NCBI GenBank assembly: GCA_036898135.1 | Contig: CM072523.1 | Span: forward strand, 34,235,242-34,299,241 | Source of the DNA: Oncomelania hupensis | Lineage: Eukaryota > Mollusca > Gastropoda > Littorinimorpha > Pomatiopsidae | Length of the DNA stretch: 64,000 nt | Direction: 5' to 3' | Shown here: one piece after another, positions 52,915 through 63,276 of the stretch | Numbering within the stretch: the stretch's first letter is position 1 | How the letters are laid out: every line of letters begins with the position of its first letter | Translations under genes and position numbers: made by a program | Notes under the pieces: generated by a model | The model's input: the letters and a program-made list of their open reading frames with translations, nothing else | Databases searched by the model: none | Told to the model about the DNA's origin: nothing

Positions 52915-53317
52915 AAGAGCGGAATATTGCTAAAAGGGTTCGGGTAAGGGTTAGTTGTCGATCTATCCCTAGCCCTTGCCCTAACCCTTTTTTTTTTTTA
53001 TACAAAAATGCTCTTTTTTTCTTTCCAAAAACCCATTTGCCTTCTTGGATTCTTAAATTGTATGAAACCAAGTGAGGACACTATCCGGCGTCAATAAACG
53101 GTTCAAAAAGATTCTGAAACGGTTCGTAATTTAAGACAGTTGACCTAGAAACAAATACAGCGTGACCTAAGTCGTCGCCTAGAGGAGACGAAACTTACTT
53201 TTCCGTTTCCGAGCGGAATATTGCTACAAGGGTTCGGGTAAGGGTTAGTTGTAGATCTATCCCTAGCCCTTGCCCTAACCCTTTTCTATACAAAAATGCT
53301 CTTTTTCCATCCCAAAA
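52915..53317. repeat. Direct repeat pair, each unit an imperfect palindrome
   Basis: GCGGAATATTGCTA, GGGTTCGGGTAAGGGTTAG, CTAGCCCTTGCCCTAACCC and CAAAAATGCTCTTT occur in the same order at 52915-53035 and 53211-53317. Within each unit the G-rich and C-rich stretches are inverted complements resembling degenerate telomere-like repeats. Confidence 0.8.
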
Positions 53318-53429
53318 TGTTCCGTTTCTAGTCTTTCAGCGACACTGTAACTGAGCAGGCTGCTAACCTCGCCAAAGTATCCCTTCAAGGGGCAAGGTAT
53401 GACGGCTTAATAGTGTCAAAAGTCCAGAA

Positions 53430-54560
53430 TTTCAATTCTAGTGTAGAATTTTAATTCCATCTTTCAAAATTAAAATTCTGTCACAAAATTACAATTCTAT
53501 AAAGTCACAATTAAAATTCTGTGAAGTCAAAATTAAAATTCTACAACAAAATTGAAATTATATTTCATAATTAAAATTCTATAATAGAATTAAAATTCTG
53601 ATTTCCAGAATAACAATTCTGATTCACATAATTACAATTCTGATTTTTAGAATTAAAATTATCAAACGTAATTAAAATTACATGCTCTCATAATTTCAAT
53701 TGTGACTTTTGACACAAGTAAAGCATGTAAAACGATATCAAAAGTTTAGAATTAAAATTATGATCTAGAATTACAATTTTACTTTAGAATTTTAATTCTA
53801 TTATTTTATAATTAAAATTCTATTCTAGAATTTTAATTCTATACTAGAATTTTAATTCTGAGATTCGAGAATTAAAATTCTACTCTAGAATTTTAATTCT
53901 AAGATTTGAGAATTAAAATTCTACTATAGAATTTTAATTCTAAGATTTGAGAATTAAAATTCTACTATATAATTTTAATTCTGAGATTCGAGAATTAAAA
54001 TTCTACTCTAGAATTGTAATTTTGAGATTCGAGAATTAAAATTCTATTCTATAATTTTAATTCTGAGATTCGATAATTAAAATTCTACTCTAGAATTTTA
54101 ATTCTAAGATTTGAGAATTAAAATTCTACTCTATAATTTTAATTCTAAGATTTGAGAATTAAAATTCTACTATAAAATTTTAATTCTGAGATTCGAGAAT
54201 TAAAATTCTACTCTAGAATTGTAATTTTGAGATTCGAGAATTAAAATTCTATTGTAGAATTTTAATTCTGAGATTCGAGAATTAAAATTCTACTCTAGAA
54301 TTTTAATTCTGAGATTCGAGAATTAAAATTATATTATAGAATTTTAATTCTGAGATTCGAGAATTAAAATTCTACTCTATAATTTTAATTCTGAGATTCG
54401 AGAATTAAAATTCTACTCTAGAATTTTAATTCTGAGATTCGAGAATTAAAATTCTACTCTGGAATTGTAATTTTGAGATTCGAGAATTAAAATTCTATTG
54501 TAGAATTTTAATTCTAGAGTAGAATTTTAATTCTAGATCAGAATTAAAATTCCAGAGTAA
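53430..54560. repeat. 1.1 kb satellite of short palindromes
   Basis: Alternating AGAATTAAAATTCT and AGAATTTTAATTCT motifs, reverse complements of each other, separated by short spacers such as ACTCT and GAGATTCG. In 53860-54510 they form a regular 41-bp unit; earlier units (53430-53850) are irregular. Every unit can fold into a hairpin. Confidence 0.92.
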
Positions 54561-54629
54561 AACTTTAATTAGAGGCTTTTCTTCACTTCCACAAAAAAGA
54601 GTGTTGACTTTTAAGGTGAAGGTCGGCTT

Positions 54630-54639
54630 ATCGCATTTG
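54630..54639. repeat. SINE copy B target duplication, left
   Basis: ATCGCATTTG, identical to 54841-54850. Confidence 0.9.
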
Positions 54640-54840
54640 AGTGGGGCCGGGTAGCTCAGTTGGTAAGAGCGTCTTGCTAGTAACCGAAAGGTCGCTGGTT
54701 CGAATCCCGGATTGGTCAACGTGTGATCATATTATTTTCCCCTTTACCAACAACTGGCCCGCTGGTGTCAGTATAAATCGGTCCAGTAGTCACCTATATG
54801 CGAAAGTGTCGTGTGACTATAATCTACAAACAACAACAAC
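54640..54840 (+). mobile_element. tRNA-derived SINE, copy B
   Basis: Same family as copy A: tRNA-like head (A box around TAGCTCAGTTGG, B box GGTTCGAATCC), body with CTGGCCCGCTGGTGTCAG, and a CAACAACAACAAC tail. Perfect 10-bp duplication at both ends. It ends 58 bp before the start codon of the plus-strand gene, so it lies in its promoter or leader. Confidence 0.92.
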
Positions 54841-54850
54841 ATCGCATTTG
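54841..54850. repeat. SINE copy B target duplication, right
   Basis: ATCGCATTTG, identical to 54630-54639. Confidence 0.9.
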
Positions 54851-54898
54851 TCCCCCTTTACTTGTTCGCGCCAAGGAGCTTGATTCGCATATTTTCGA

Positions 54899-54923
54899 AT
54901 GGCGTCTGCCAGTACCAGTGAAG
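54899..54923 (+). CDS. Unknown coiled-coil gene, exon 1
   Basis: ATG with MASASTSE followed by donor GAAG|GTAATT, leaving phase 1. The next exons continue in phase. The gene's first exon lies 58 bp after a SINE. Confidence 0.6.
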
Positions 54924-55427
54924 GTAATTAATTTTATACACTTTGTTTCCCTTTGAATGAAATAAATTACTATCTGTATTGTTTGAGCTTTAAAACGAAA
55001 AGAAAAAAACATATATCGCAACTCGCAAGTAAATTTAGCGCCACATAAATAATTAATTGTTATTAAAGGGAAGCATTGGAAAATTTGTGTATTACATAAT
55101 TATAGAAATAAGCAGTTTCGAGTTAACAAATTAGAGTGCCAGGCTGGTTGGTAGGGTGCTTTACTAGGGTTTTTATGGTCCTCTCGGGTATAAACCCACG
55201 CGTGACCTATCCTATGATGCAATGATGTACCCAAAACAATACCTATGAGCGACTGTATACATCAGTTGGTCAGTCTGGTCAAGAAGTCTCAGTTTTATAT
55301 AGGCTAGGCCAGGGTCTCCATCAGTGTACAGTGCTGATCTCCCAGTTTTAGAGTTAATCTATAGACACAGTTCATTATCATAATTTTTTTTTTATAGTCT
55401 GGATTGTTTTTTGTTTTGTTTTTTCAG

Positions 55428-55517
55428 CTTACAACTCTGAAGATGAATTTCAACCTTGGCTCAGACTATCACTACTAGTGTTAACTCCACACAGGACTGT
55501 GGCACCACTGATCAGTA
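55428..55517 (+). CDS. Unknown coiled-coil gene, exon 2
   Basis: A long T-rich tract and TTTTCAG precede 55428. The frame reads AYNSEDEFQPWLRLSLLVL and ends at donor AGTA|GTAAGC, leaving phase 1. The acidic start followed by a leucine-rich stretch is unlike a known domain. Confidence 0.55.
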
Positions 55518-56182
55518 GTAAGCCTATACTCGGGCAAATTTTACTATAAATCAATAAGCTTGTAAACAGTAATAAATTACTTATTACCAAGATATAATGC
55601 TGATGCTGATAGTTTATTTTAAATCGAACATAGTTATTGTAATTCAGTGTATATATTTGTGTGTGAACATACAAAGGTAATGCAGCAATAATATTGCTGA
55701 GACTGAGAGAGAAAGATATAGAGAGAGTGGCGGTGTGTCCGATGTAAGCTATAGTGTTTTGTTTATGTCTGTCCATATTTATATTTATGTTCATTGTGTA
55801 TCCCACACGCATATCCTTGTTTATATGAGGACAATAAAACAATCGTTATCGTTAAATTATTTTCATCCATTGACCAAAAGAAATTACCTACCACTGATTT
55901 GTTTCCATTTCCCTCAGACATATGGAAGAAAAAGAGACAAATCATTAGTTATTGGATGGAGGGAGTGCCTTGAACTAATACATTTTTGTCTCATATCATT
56001 TCACATGGAAATAGACATTAAATTAATATAAAAAAAGAAGAAATTATTGATTACCTAATGAAATGTGTCAATAGCAAGTAAACATTTGTTAGAGATAAAA
56101 AAGAAAGAAAGAAAGAGACAAAATGTTTTCACTAATGACTAAAATAACAAAGTAAACACAGAACAATTAGTATGAATTCTGT

Positions 56183-56486
56183 TCAATGAACAGTCTCTCA
56201 AACACTATCACAATAAAATGTAAATTTCAGTCTTCAATATGTATTGCCAGGAATATATTATATGATAGTTAGGAAGAAAAAAATTATAAAATTTATTACT
56301 GCAGTATCATGTACACTGTAGAGAATCAGCTTGGGGAAAAGAGGGTGGGATCACAAACATCTTTTTTAGGATATTTTGTTTACTTTTGCTGATGAGCAAT
56401 AATAATGTATACCCTCCCCCCCCCAAAAAAAAAAAGAAAGAATAAGATTAGATAGCACTTGAATTAGAAATTACATGTGTGTCTTT
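56183..56486 (+). repeat. Inverted repeat flanking exon 3, left arm
   Basis: 304 bp from TCAATGAACAGTCTC to ATGTGTGTCTTT. In at least 220 bp it differs from the reverse complement of the right arm at about one position, apart from a C/A tract of different length. Confidence 0.95.
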
Positions 56487-56553
56487 GGGGATTTATTTAC
56501 ATATGATATAATTGTAATTATGCATTAATACTTTGTGCACCTATTGTCCACAG

Positions 56554-56607
56554 ATGAAGGAAACAATGGACAGCATGAGCAAGACAATCAAAGCAGTGCT
56601 ATTCAAG
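56554..56607 (+). CDS. Unknown coiled-coil gene, exon 3 (in the loop of an inverted repeat)
   Basis: Acceptor TCCACAG, 54 bp reading NEGNNGQHEQDNQSSAIQ, donor CAAG|GTATAA. Enters and leaves in phase 1, so it is a cassette of exactly 18 codons that can be skipped without shifting the frame. It lies between the two arms of a large inverted repeat. Confidence 0.6.
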
Positions 56608-56660
56608 GTATAACAGATAAAATAATTTATATTCTTTGATCTTAATGAAACTATAGTGCT

Positions 56661-56997
56661 AAAGACACACACATGTAATTTCTAATTCAAGTGCTATCTA
56701 ATCTTATTCTTTCTTTTTTTTTTCTTTTTTTTTTTTTTGGGGGGGGGGGAGGAGGGAGGGGGTGAGGGTATACATTATTATTGCTCATCAGCAAAAGTAA
56801 ACAAAATATCCTAAAAAAGATGTTTGTGATCCCACCCCCTTTTCCCCAAGCTGATTCTCTACAGTGTACATGATACTGCAGTAATAAATTTTATAATTTT
56901 TTTCTTCCTAACTATCATATAATATATTCCTGGCAATACATATTGAAGACTGAAATTTACATTTTATTGTGATAGTGTTTGAGAGACTGTTCATTGA
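56661..56997 (-). repeat. Inverted repeat flanking exon 3, right arm
   Basis: 337 bp, reverse complement of the left arm, longer because its T and G tracts are longer. The spacer between arms is 174 bp. Confidence 0.95.
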
Positions 56998-57254
56998 TTC
57001 GTGCATTTTTGTCTTGAAAACTCTTACGGGACAAAACTCCTCATGTGTGTGTGAGGTCTGTTAGATCAGCTTGGGAATATTGGATGCTTTCTGCCAAATG
57101 GTCGCTGATGCTTCCTATGATGTTTTTATTTGGCAATGTAGGCATTTTATATGTATGTGTTTTGTTGATATTTTATTATGTTTATATTCTATTTGTTTTT
57201 GTAAACGGGGTTTCGATAAATTAGAGTATAGGCTCAGCATCCCCGGCGTGTGAT

Positions 57255-57436
57255 GTCTTTATTGTAAAGTGACCAGCTGGTGGAGTGCCTTCAGTGTTAC
57301 CACTAGGGTTGTTTCGGCATATCTTTTATGCAGATCAGGGGCAAGTCATCATTCAGCGAAGTTGTGGTCTTGATTTTGTGGTCGTGAGTCAGCTCTTTGC
57401 AGTCCACTGGACTCTGTAAGTGTAAGCAATGAATAA
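57255..57436 (+). mobile_element. 3' fragment of the I-type LINE family
   Basis: GATCAGGGGCAAGTCATCAT, TTTTGTGGTC and GTCCACTGGACTC blocks match the 3' end of the LINE family seen at 35436 and at 63193. No tail repeat is visible; it joins the RTE scrap at 57440. Confidence 0.5.
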
Positions 57437-57439
57437 CTA

Positions 57440-57528
57440 ACTCCAGCCAATCTATCAATGTCATCCGCAAAACGGAGGTTGGAGATTGCTCTACCCCCTA
57501 TGCTGACTGTGCCTTCGTGATCAGCAAA
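57440..57528 (-). pseudogene. RTE LINE scrap (RT core)
   Basis: About 90 bp matching the FADNIDGLAGE region of RTE copies in reverse (ATCCGCAAAACGGAGGTTGG), next to the LINE fragment above. Confidence 0.75.
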
Positions 57529-57857
57529 AATGTTTATTAATTACATGGCATTGTTATTAATACCTATTAAGTATTATGTTATAAGTGTACATTCTAAATT
57601 GTGGATGAATTCTTGAATGTCTGTTGAAAATAGAAATGCATTCAAATGTATATCAGTTTAAATGTGAGAGTGAATGACGCAAGAACAGATTGTAAGATTA
57701 GGTTCCTTGTTGGGAATAAAATATCTGAATTTGAATCTGAATCTAGATTACTCTGAGTTTGATTATTATTATCTTACAATTTGTTAACAACATGTTACTA
57801 GGGAGAAGGAGGTGGGTCGTTGCAGCGACACACTGTACTCAGACTCCAGCACTACAG

Positions 57858-57980
57858 GAGGACAGCCTATGCTGATGCCTGCAGAACTGCGAGAGATAAC
57901 CTCACAGCTGGGATAGTCTGGTACACAAGCTGGAGGCTGCCGTTATGGATGTTGTTGCTGACATCAACGCCAAGAAGAAG
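57858..57980 (+). pseudogene. Unknown coiled-coil gene, exon 4 with one-base frame break
   Basis: Acceptor CTACAG, donor AAGAAG|GTCAGA. The first half reads GQPMLMPAELREITSQL in the frame set by exon 3. The second half reads DSLVHKLEAAVMDVVADINA in the frame required by exon 5. The frames switch in a GGG run near 57908, a typical spot for a one-base indel. Phase with exon 5 is restored only if that base is ignored. Either a sequencing/assembly error in a real gene or an inactivating change in this copy. Confidence 0.55.
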
Positions 57981-58192
57981 GTCAGAGGACAGTTTTTCTC
58001 TAACACTCCATTTTTGTGTCATTTCATTTGATTTTGGCTCCATTATCACCCAATTTCATTTGATTTTGGCTCCATTATCACCTAATTTATTATCACCTAA
58101 TTTAATTTGATTCCATTTCATACATAATTATCTTTTATTCCATTATGTTACTTTTCATAATCTTTGCCTTTGTCTGCATCATGGTACTTTCT

Positions 58193-58203
58193 GTATATCA
58201 GAC
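58193..58203. repeat. RTE target duplication, left
   Basis: GTATATCAGAC, identical to 58414-58424; the last three bases may belong to the element. Confidence 0.85.
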
Positions 58204-58413
58204 TATTCTGCAAGGCACAGTGCAAGGAGGTAGAAGAAGAGGGAGACCAAAAAAGAGGTGGGAGGACAACATTCGAGAATGGACTGGTTTGACTCTGAGC
58301 GAAGCCATCAGGGCTGCTGAGGACTGAGAAAGATGGAGTATGCTGGTTAAACGATCATCTGTGGTGCCCCTACGACCTTCGGGTTACGGGACAGGATAGG
58401 ATAGGATAGGATA
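58204..58413 (+). mobile_element. Recent 5'-truncated RTE insertion, 0.2 kb
   Basis: Matches the last 210 bp of the full RTE copy (5282-5488) with about six differences, ends in four or more GGATA repeats and has an 11-bp direct duplication. It contains part of the RT C-terminal coding region with one stop. The low divergence points to recent movement of this LINE. Confidence 0.93.
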
Positions 58414-58424
58414 GTATATCAGAC
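58414..58424. repeat. RTE target duplication, right
   Basis: GTATATCAGAC, matching 58193-58203. Confidence 0.85.
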
Positions 58425-58816
58425 CAGTTCTATAGTACGTTTTATGTGCATACACCAACGCTAAGGTCAGAGACCACTTTTTTTTCCTTAAGCTCCATTT
58501 TCCATTCATTTGATCTCATTTCTTTTCTTTTATTCCATTATATTATCTTTCAGAATGTGTGCATGTTATATCTGTATTATAGTATTTTCTGTAGATCAGA
58601 CCACTTTCTATAAAACTGCCTTTGGCAGGCATTGTGATTTCGTCTTTGTATCATAAACCACTTCATTTTTGCATCATGGCATACAATAACATATTCTGTG
58701 GGACATAAACTTGATTTTTTTTAATCACAGCAATCGATTTCGCTTTGTGTCATATTATTTTTGTTTATGTTACCTTTTCTCGGTTTTGCATTATTGTAAT
58801 GCCTTCTTGTGTGCAG

Positions 58817-58945
58817 TCATTGAAGAAGGATGGCTTATTGACAAAGGAGAGACAACTCTTTGTCTACTTTCACACCAATCCAGAAGTTCTCCACAACACC
58901 ATAGAGAAGCTAGAGGAAAGATTACGGGCTTTGGAGGTTAAATAA
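58817..58945 (+). CDS. Unknown coiled-coil gene, last exon
   Basis: A good acceptor (TTCTTGTGTGCAG) opens a frame of 42 codons: SLKKDGLLTKERQLFVYFHT, then NPEVLHNTIEKLEERLRALE and stop TAA at 58943. The heptad-like leucine pattern at the end predicts a coiled coil. Together with exon 4 it would form a small helical protein. I do not recognise the family. Confidence 0.75.
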   Translation, partial: SLKKDGLLTKERQLFVYFHTNPEVLHNTIEKLEERLRALEVK

Positions 58946-59269
58946 AGAAGACAATGGTCTCTGTACAGATGCATCACAACTTGGAAATTCTTTGTGGCAT
59001 TTTGGCGTTCAGGTTCTTTGTTTCCTAGACCTGCACCAAGTCCATAGCAACATAAGTGCAGTAAATAAATCAGCCAGTTAACCCTGTTGTTTTTGCCCGT
59101 TAAAAATGTGTCTTACCTTGATAGAAATGAAGACTCTGTTAAGAAGCAATACAGATGACAAGTTGGGTAGAGAGTAGAAATTTCTCTTTTTCTTTATATT
59201 ACCCCCCCATCCCTCCCTTTTCCCCTTTTTTCTCCTTTAGAAAATCTGTAGCTGTGAATTTGTTCCCTA

Positions 59270-59275
59270 AATAAA
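59270..59275 (+). terminator. Polyadenylation signal of the coiled-coil gene
   Basis: AATAAA about 325 bp after the stop codon; a second AATAAA lies at about 59463. Confidence 0.45.
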
Positions 59276-59299
59276 ATGTACTTTATCTCCTTATCTTAG

Positions 59300-62200
59300 C
59301 TGTTCACACAACGAACAGTGATATTTATGGAGAGAGTATGTGTGCATGGTGTTGGTGATGATACTCGGCATGCTGAACATTGTATCTTTTAAAAGTTTAA
59401 AGTGCAGATCATAATAATTTCATTTTTTGTTGTATTTTACACATTCTGGTTCATTTGAACTAAATAAAACAAAACTTATAATAATGCAAATGCTGAGCAT
59501 TATATTTTTTACAAGTTTAAAGTGCAGATCATAATTGTTTCATTTTCAAAAAAAAAGGTTTCCTACAAAATTGGTTCATTTGAACTGTTACAGTAAAGAA
59601 AAGGGTTTCAAAATATAATAAATAACTGAAAACTACTTTGTCGGGTGAAACAAGGAAGAGAGAGTTTGCACGCGCACGCACACATGCCCAACACCCAAAA
59701 ATTGTCATTACATTTCTGATCTTTCCACACATTTATTCTGCCAAGTGTTCTATTTTCACTATGTAATAAATGAACACAGGATTCCTCTTTCTACCAAGTA
59801 CACTCTACCATACATTGGGAAAAATAAACCTCCATTGGTTAAAATAAACTGGTAATTCACATATGTATGCTAATAAAACCAAAGATAAGTACAATAGACT
59901 ATTGCATAATTGAGAGCAAAATACACTACCAGTACCAACGACATTCTTAACAAATTGCTAACAGTCACTCATACAGCTAAAATTATATGTAGCTGTAATT
60001 ACAATATGCCAAATAATATTAACCCCTACGTCTACTTACAAATACATATACTTGTAATGTCTTTTGAAAGAACACTATAGATGTATTGTTACAGTTGATG
60101 TTGGGTCAATATCATTCTATGGTTAACTAGTCTATAGTATAAACTAGGACACCACAAAAAACATCGACAATACATGCAGAGAAAATGGCTGGTTGTTAAA
60201 ATTTGATTACTCCGACTTCCAAGGTTAATGTGACAATAAATATTTCACTGAAAACAAAATTTACTAGGGGGAATGTTCAAGTATAATCTTGTGAATGGAC
60301 TAGAAAGGTAGCAACAGTTTAATACTGGATACATCTAAAGAACATAATAACTAATAAGATTATAATCTTGTGCATGAAATGCATCAATAAAAAATTCTTG
60401 AACTGATATTAATCTGCTGTAACTGAGTAAGGTAATTTACTTCTTATTTGTCTATATTACATTATCTACTCCAATAATTATTTAACTGTGCCCAAGTGAC
60501 TGCTGTGTTTTGGACCACATTACACTGCAAAAACTATGCTGATATACAAAGAACTGCATCAATCAAAATTCTGAACTGATGTTAATCTAAGGTATGTTAA
60601 TTTACTTCTCTATCATCTATAATTATCTCCTCCTATAATTATTTACCAAAGTTGAAGTGTCCAATAGAACTGCAGTGATTTGGAACACACTACGCTGCAA
60701 TTCTTTAACTTGACACATCAAGTAGTTGTAAATTTATTTTCATCTGCCACATTTACAGAGTTTTTAGGCAGTACATGTGGCTATTTTCAAAACAACACAA
60801 GGAGTGAATAATGCACTACACAAAAAATATTTACAGCGTGGACAAAAAAACAACTAAAGAATTAAAAGATACATATTTCAATTCTGTACAGAAGTCTAAT
60901 GGAAGAGAACCAGTACCACACACGCACAAACAGAACTGTATCAATAAATGGGTACAAAAAAGCATGCAATCTATACAAAAAATTTTAGGTTATACACTAG
61001 ATTTTTAAAAAATTTCATGTATTGCACTGATGAATGGGTCATTTTTCATTTAATAAAAATTAATTATGGCCATTTTAATCTAACGTGTCACTTGATGCAA
61101 TGCCTACCTTATTTATAATAGTTACACATGATGCAGTTTGGAACATTTGTTCAACAAGAAGTCTGATATTACACAACTTCCAATCCACTGCCATTCTGTG
61201 AAGTGGGAATAGGTAAACAAGATGTACACTTGAACGTCATTTCTACCTCTACCCTAAAAAAGCAAACTATGGTTAGAGTTTGCTTCAAACTACACTACAG
61301 GCTAATGTATTTTCACAATGTCCTGCACAATATTCTTCGTATGTTCTGATTCAAATTTTTAAGACACAAAGGACTAAAAAGTGAAGTTACATCTGGAATG
61401 TTACTGGCCGGTTACCAAGAGGAATGTACGTTACATTACCGAAGTGTAAATAATCATACAGGTTTTCATGAAAGCTTTTATTTGTTGGGTTACAGAGTCA
61501 ATCAAAACGTAGCTCTAAACCTTCAGTGAGATTGTTTCAATTCTCCATTTGTAAAGAAATTTGCTTTAGCTAGCCTGCTCCTACTGACTACCATATTGCT
61601 GAAATATAAATCTTGTATAGGTACCAAAGGGACAACAAAATTCAATCCAAGATAACAGCACACATCCATTGTTTCTACAACATCCTACGCTAAATTGCAA
61701 TGCAGCCAACTCTGCCTAGCATATCACAACTGACAAATTGCACGTCACCATTTAGGGTCAAAAACTGCTCCAAGCTGCTGTAAGTACTGTTACCATCCAT
61801 GGGGAATGTGTGACAGTATCATCCTGTCATTTATACCGAAGATGTAAAGAATGTCTAGACTGAGACCATGTTAATGTTGAAAACCAAGAAATATTTCAAA
61901 GAAAACTGAGCACTTAACGTTAAAATTCAACACAAATATTTCTAAGTTGATGGAGAACTTGTTGACATTGAGCCAAGAACATTTTCAAAAACATGAAGCG
62001 TCTACCACTTTCACACCATTGATAAAACGGATGAAGAACTTATAGCCTCAAAATACCTGTTAATACACAGTCCTGAGTCAACCATCCCAAACTGAAAGTT
62101 TGCTTGTTGCACACAGACCAAAATGAAAAAGAATAGACTACAAGGAAGTGCTTGAGACCAGCAAAAGTCTATGTTGTAGACACTATTTTGGTCATTCACT

Positions 62201-63190
62201 GAGTGCTTTCACCGAGTGGTAATCATAGAAAATATGCCAATCAGAATTATGTACATTTCAACACCGACAATCCATGAACATATGTATTAAAAATGAGCTC
62301 TACTGGAACATTATACTACCCTATTCACTGATCATTTATGAGGTCTCATGAGTATACATCTTGCCAAGTTTGCTTGTGATAGTTGAAATAGGTTATGAGT
62401 TCTTTATTCACTTTAAAGTTTTTGCACAGGCAGACGGCGGACAGACGTACAAAATTGGTTGAGGTCATTTTTGTGACTATTTATGACTCATCTTGCACAG
62501 ATTTGCAAAAATCAACACAAAAAAATGTGGGTGACTACATAAGACTTGCATTGCTATGCATGTGACTGTAAGTCAGAAAAAGGAGAGTGACTTTCATTGT
62601 TGTAGATGTGCAGCAAGTTCACTCCTTACTGCACTAGTACGCATATAGGTCCTCAAGAGAATGTGTTCTTATATTTATGGGTCTGTGTCCAATTACTACT
62701 TATACTGGTTCTTCGATCACAATATCAAAACACAACTGCTTTATTTAGACAACTCATGAAGTCACACATACATATAGGCAGGAACAGCAGTACTGCAAAA
62801 ATGCTGGTTGTACTTGTTAATGAGTAATGCTACACCCTGATCATTTAACTTGTAAGTTTTGATCCTGTACAATACCACCCCTCGCTATTTATTAAAAGGT
62901 AACACCAAGCATAGCAATATACAATGATATTCCATGTAAAACAAATGCAACCGATATATGTGACACTCTCAAACTAGTCAACTTTGTGAATGTGCAACAA
63001 AGGTATGTTTTAAAGTAAGCATGTGAATAAACTTACAAAACTTCACCAGATATAAAAATAAAAATGAAAAGTAGCAAGGCTAAATACGAAAGCTTCTTTA
63101 AATCTTAGTAAACAATTAAAAGCAAAACCAAATGTTTGTATACAATAAAAATATCGCAAGCGCAAACCTCTGGTTCCAAATGTGTTAGTT
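59300..63190. other. AT-rich stretch without recognisable genes
   Basis: No long reading frame, domain or tRNA is visible. The stretch from about 59700 on has unusually even composition and few transposon remnants; it could be a long 3' untranslated region of a minus-strand gene starting beyond the window, but that is a guess. Confidence 0.4.
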
Positions 63191-63192
63191 AT

Positions 63193-63276
63193 TCATTGCT
63201 TATAGCGTCCAGCGGACTGCAAAGAGCCAAATAAGGACCACAAAATCAGGACCATAACTTGGTTGAATTCCAAATG
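63193..63276 (-). mobile_element. 3' scrap of the I-type LINE family
   Basis: ATTCATTGCTTATAGCGTCC and GCAAAGAGCC are the reverse complement of the LINE 3' ends at 57360-57436 and resemble the one at 35445-35510. Confidence 0.55.

Noticed and set aside
53430..54560. CRISPR array
   Set aside because: Regular 41-bp spacing but no unique spacers; the whole unit is repeated palindrome in a eukaryotic genome.
54640..54720. tRNA-Thr gene
   Set aside because: The head has A and B boxes, but the anticodon stem does not pair well and the sequence continues into a SINE body; the same structure is at 49834-50029, so it is a SINE.
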